From: an uncultured Eubacteriales bacterium
Lineage (GTDB): Bacteria; Bacillota; Clostridia; Christensenellales; Borkfalkiaceae
Assembly: GCA_902766475.1 (NCBI GenBank)
Contig: CACXDQ010000153.1
Location: 1 to 5,411 of the forward strand
Direction of reading: 5' to 3'
Length of the DNA: 5,411 nt
In this document: in pieces, positions 5,341 to 5,411 of the stretch
Layout of the letters: each line of letters starts with the position of its first letter
How positions within the stretch are numbered: position 1 is the first letter of the stretch
The notes under the pieces: model-generated
Told to the model about the DNA's origin: nothing
The model's input: only the letters and a program-made list of their open reading frames with translations
Database searches by the model: none
Position numbers and translations under genes: made by a program

Positions 5341-5411
5341 AACACTTGACAAAATTTTTATCGCCGAGATAATAAGCGAGCTTGGCTTGCCGCCGTGGAA
5401 ACATAGATAAA
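5284..5411 (+). repeat. Tandem partial duplication of the transporter gene 3' end
   Basis: Bases 5284-5341 recur at 5354-5411 with a 70-bp offset. Of 58 positions, 57 agree; the single difference is A at 5325 against G at 5395. In its own frame the copy again encodes the tail from IFIAEII to PPWKHR and the stop, and the difference is the silent CCA/CCG of a proline. The copy is 70 bp away, so it is not in the frame of the parent gene, and the parent stop intervenes. The second copy runs to the window edge, so its true end is unknown. It is either a real short duplication or an assembly error at a contig end. Confidence 0.9.
5346..5373 (+). promoter_or_regulatory. Promoter-like boxes at the duplication junction
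   Basis: TTGACA (5346-5351), unique to the spacer between the copies, lies 16 bases from GATAAT (5368-5373) inside the second copy. The -35 is perfect and the -10 matches 5 of 6 but lacks the important first T. The GATAAT belongs to coding sequence in the parent copy, so it may be incidental. Nothing downstream is visible. Confidence 0.25.

Noticed and set aside
5284..5411. Beginning of a CRISPR array or an insertion-sequence end.
   Set aside because: The repeat is a coding-gene tail with a 12-base gap, not a short palindromic repeat with spacers, and no terminal inverted repeat or transposase is present.

Overview
The window looks like a chromosomal housekeeping segment of a low-to-medium GC Firmicute, most likely an uncultured anaerobic member of the Clostridia. 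The grounds are the gene order tmcAL / pta-ackA / DUF177 (ylbN) / rpmF, which I recall as typical of Clostridia, the short single-domain Pta, A/T-rich spacers, strong Shine-Dalgarno sites and sigma-A type promoters. The lineage is inferred from these traits and not from a search.

Layout. On the minus strand, 49-1248 encodes TmcAL (YlbM), which uses acetate and ATP to acetylate the wobble cytidine of elongator tRNA-Met. It is divergent from pta (1381-2382) and ackA (2394-3590), the two-step route from acetyl-CoA to acetate plus ATP. The 132-bp A/T-rich spacer between tmcAL and pta holds two promoter candidates facing each other in mirror symmetry about base 1303, with a near-identical palindromic element at each -35. 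After ackA, a perfect consensus promoter (3625-3653) drives the DUF177 protein gene (3667-4113) and rpmF (4128-4322, ribosomal protein L32). Two hairpins follow rpmF, the second being the best terminator candidate. An EamA/DMT-family transporter gene comes next (4423-5340). The last 58 bases of the window repeat the 3' end of that gene with one silent difference.

How the genes fit together. Pta and AckA make ATP and acetate during fermentation. TmcAL consumes acetate to modify a tRNA, and DUF177 and L32 belong to ribosome assembly and structure, so the cluster joins acetate metabolism with translation. The transporter is an unrelated accessory gene as far as can be seen.

I see no CRISPR array, mobile element, tRNA or rRNA gene. 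The observations most worth checking are the mirror-image promoter region, the nearly leaderless DUF177 transcript predicted from its promoter, and the partial gene duplication at the right edge, which may be an assembly artefact.
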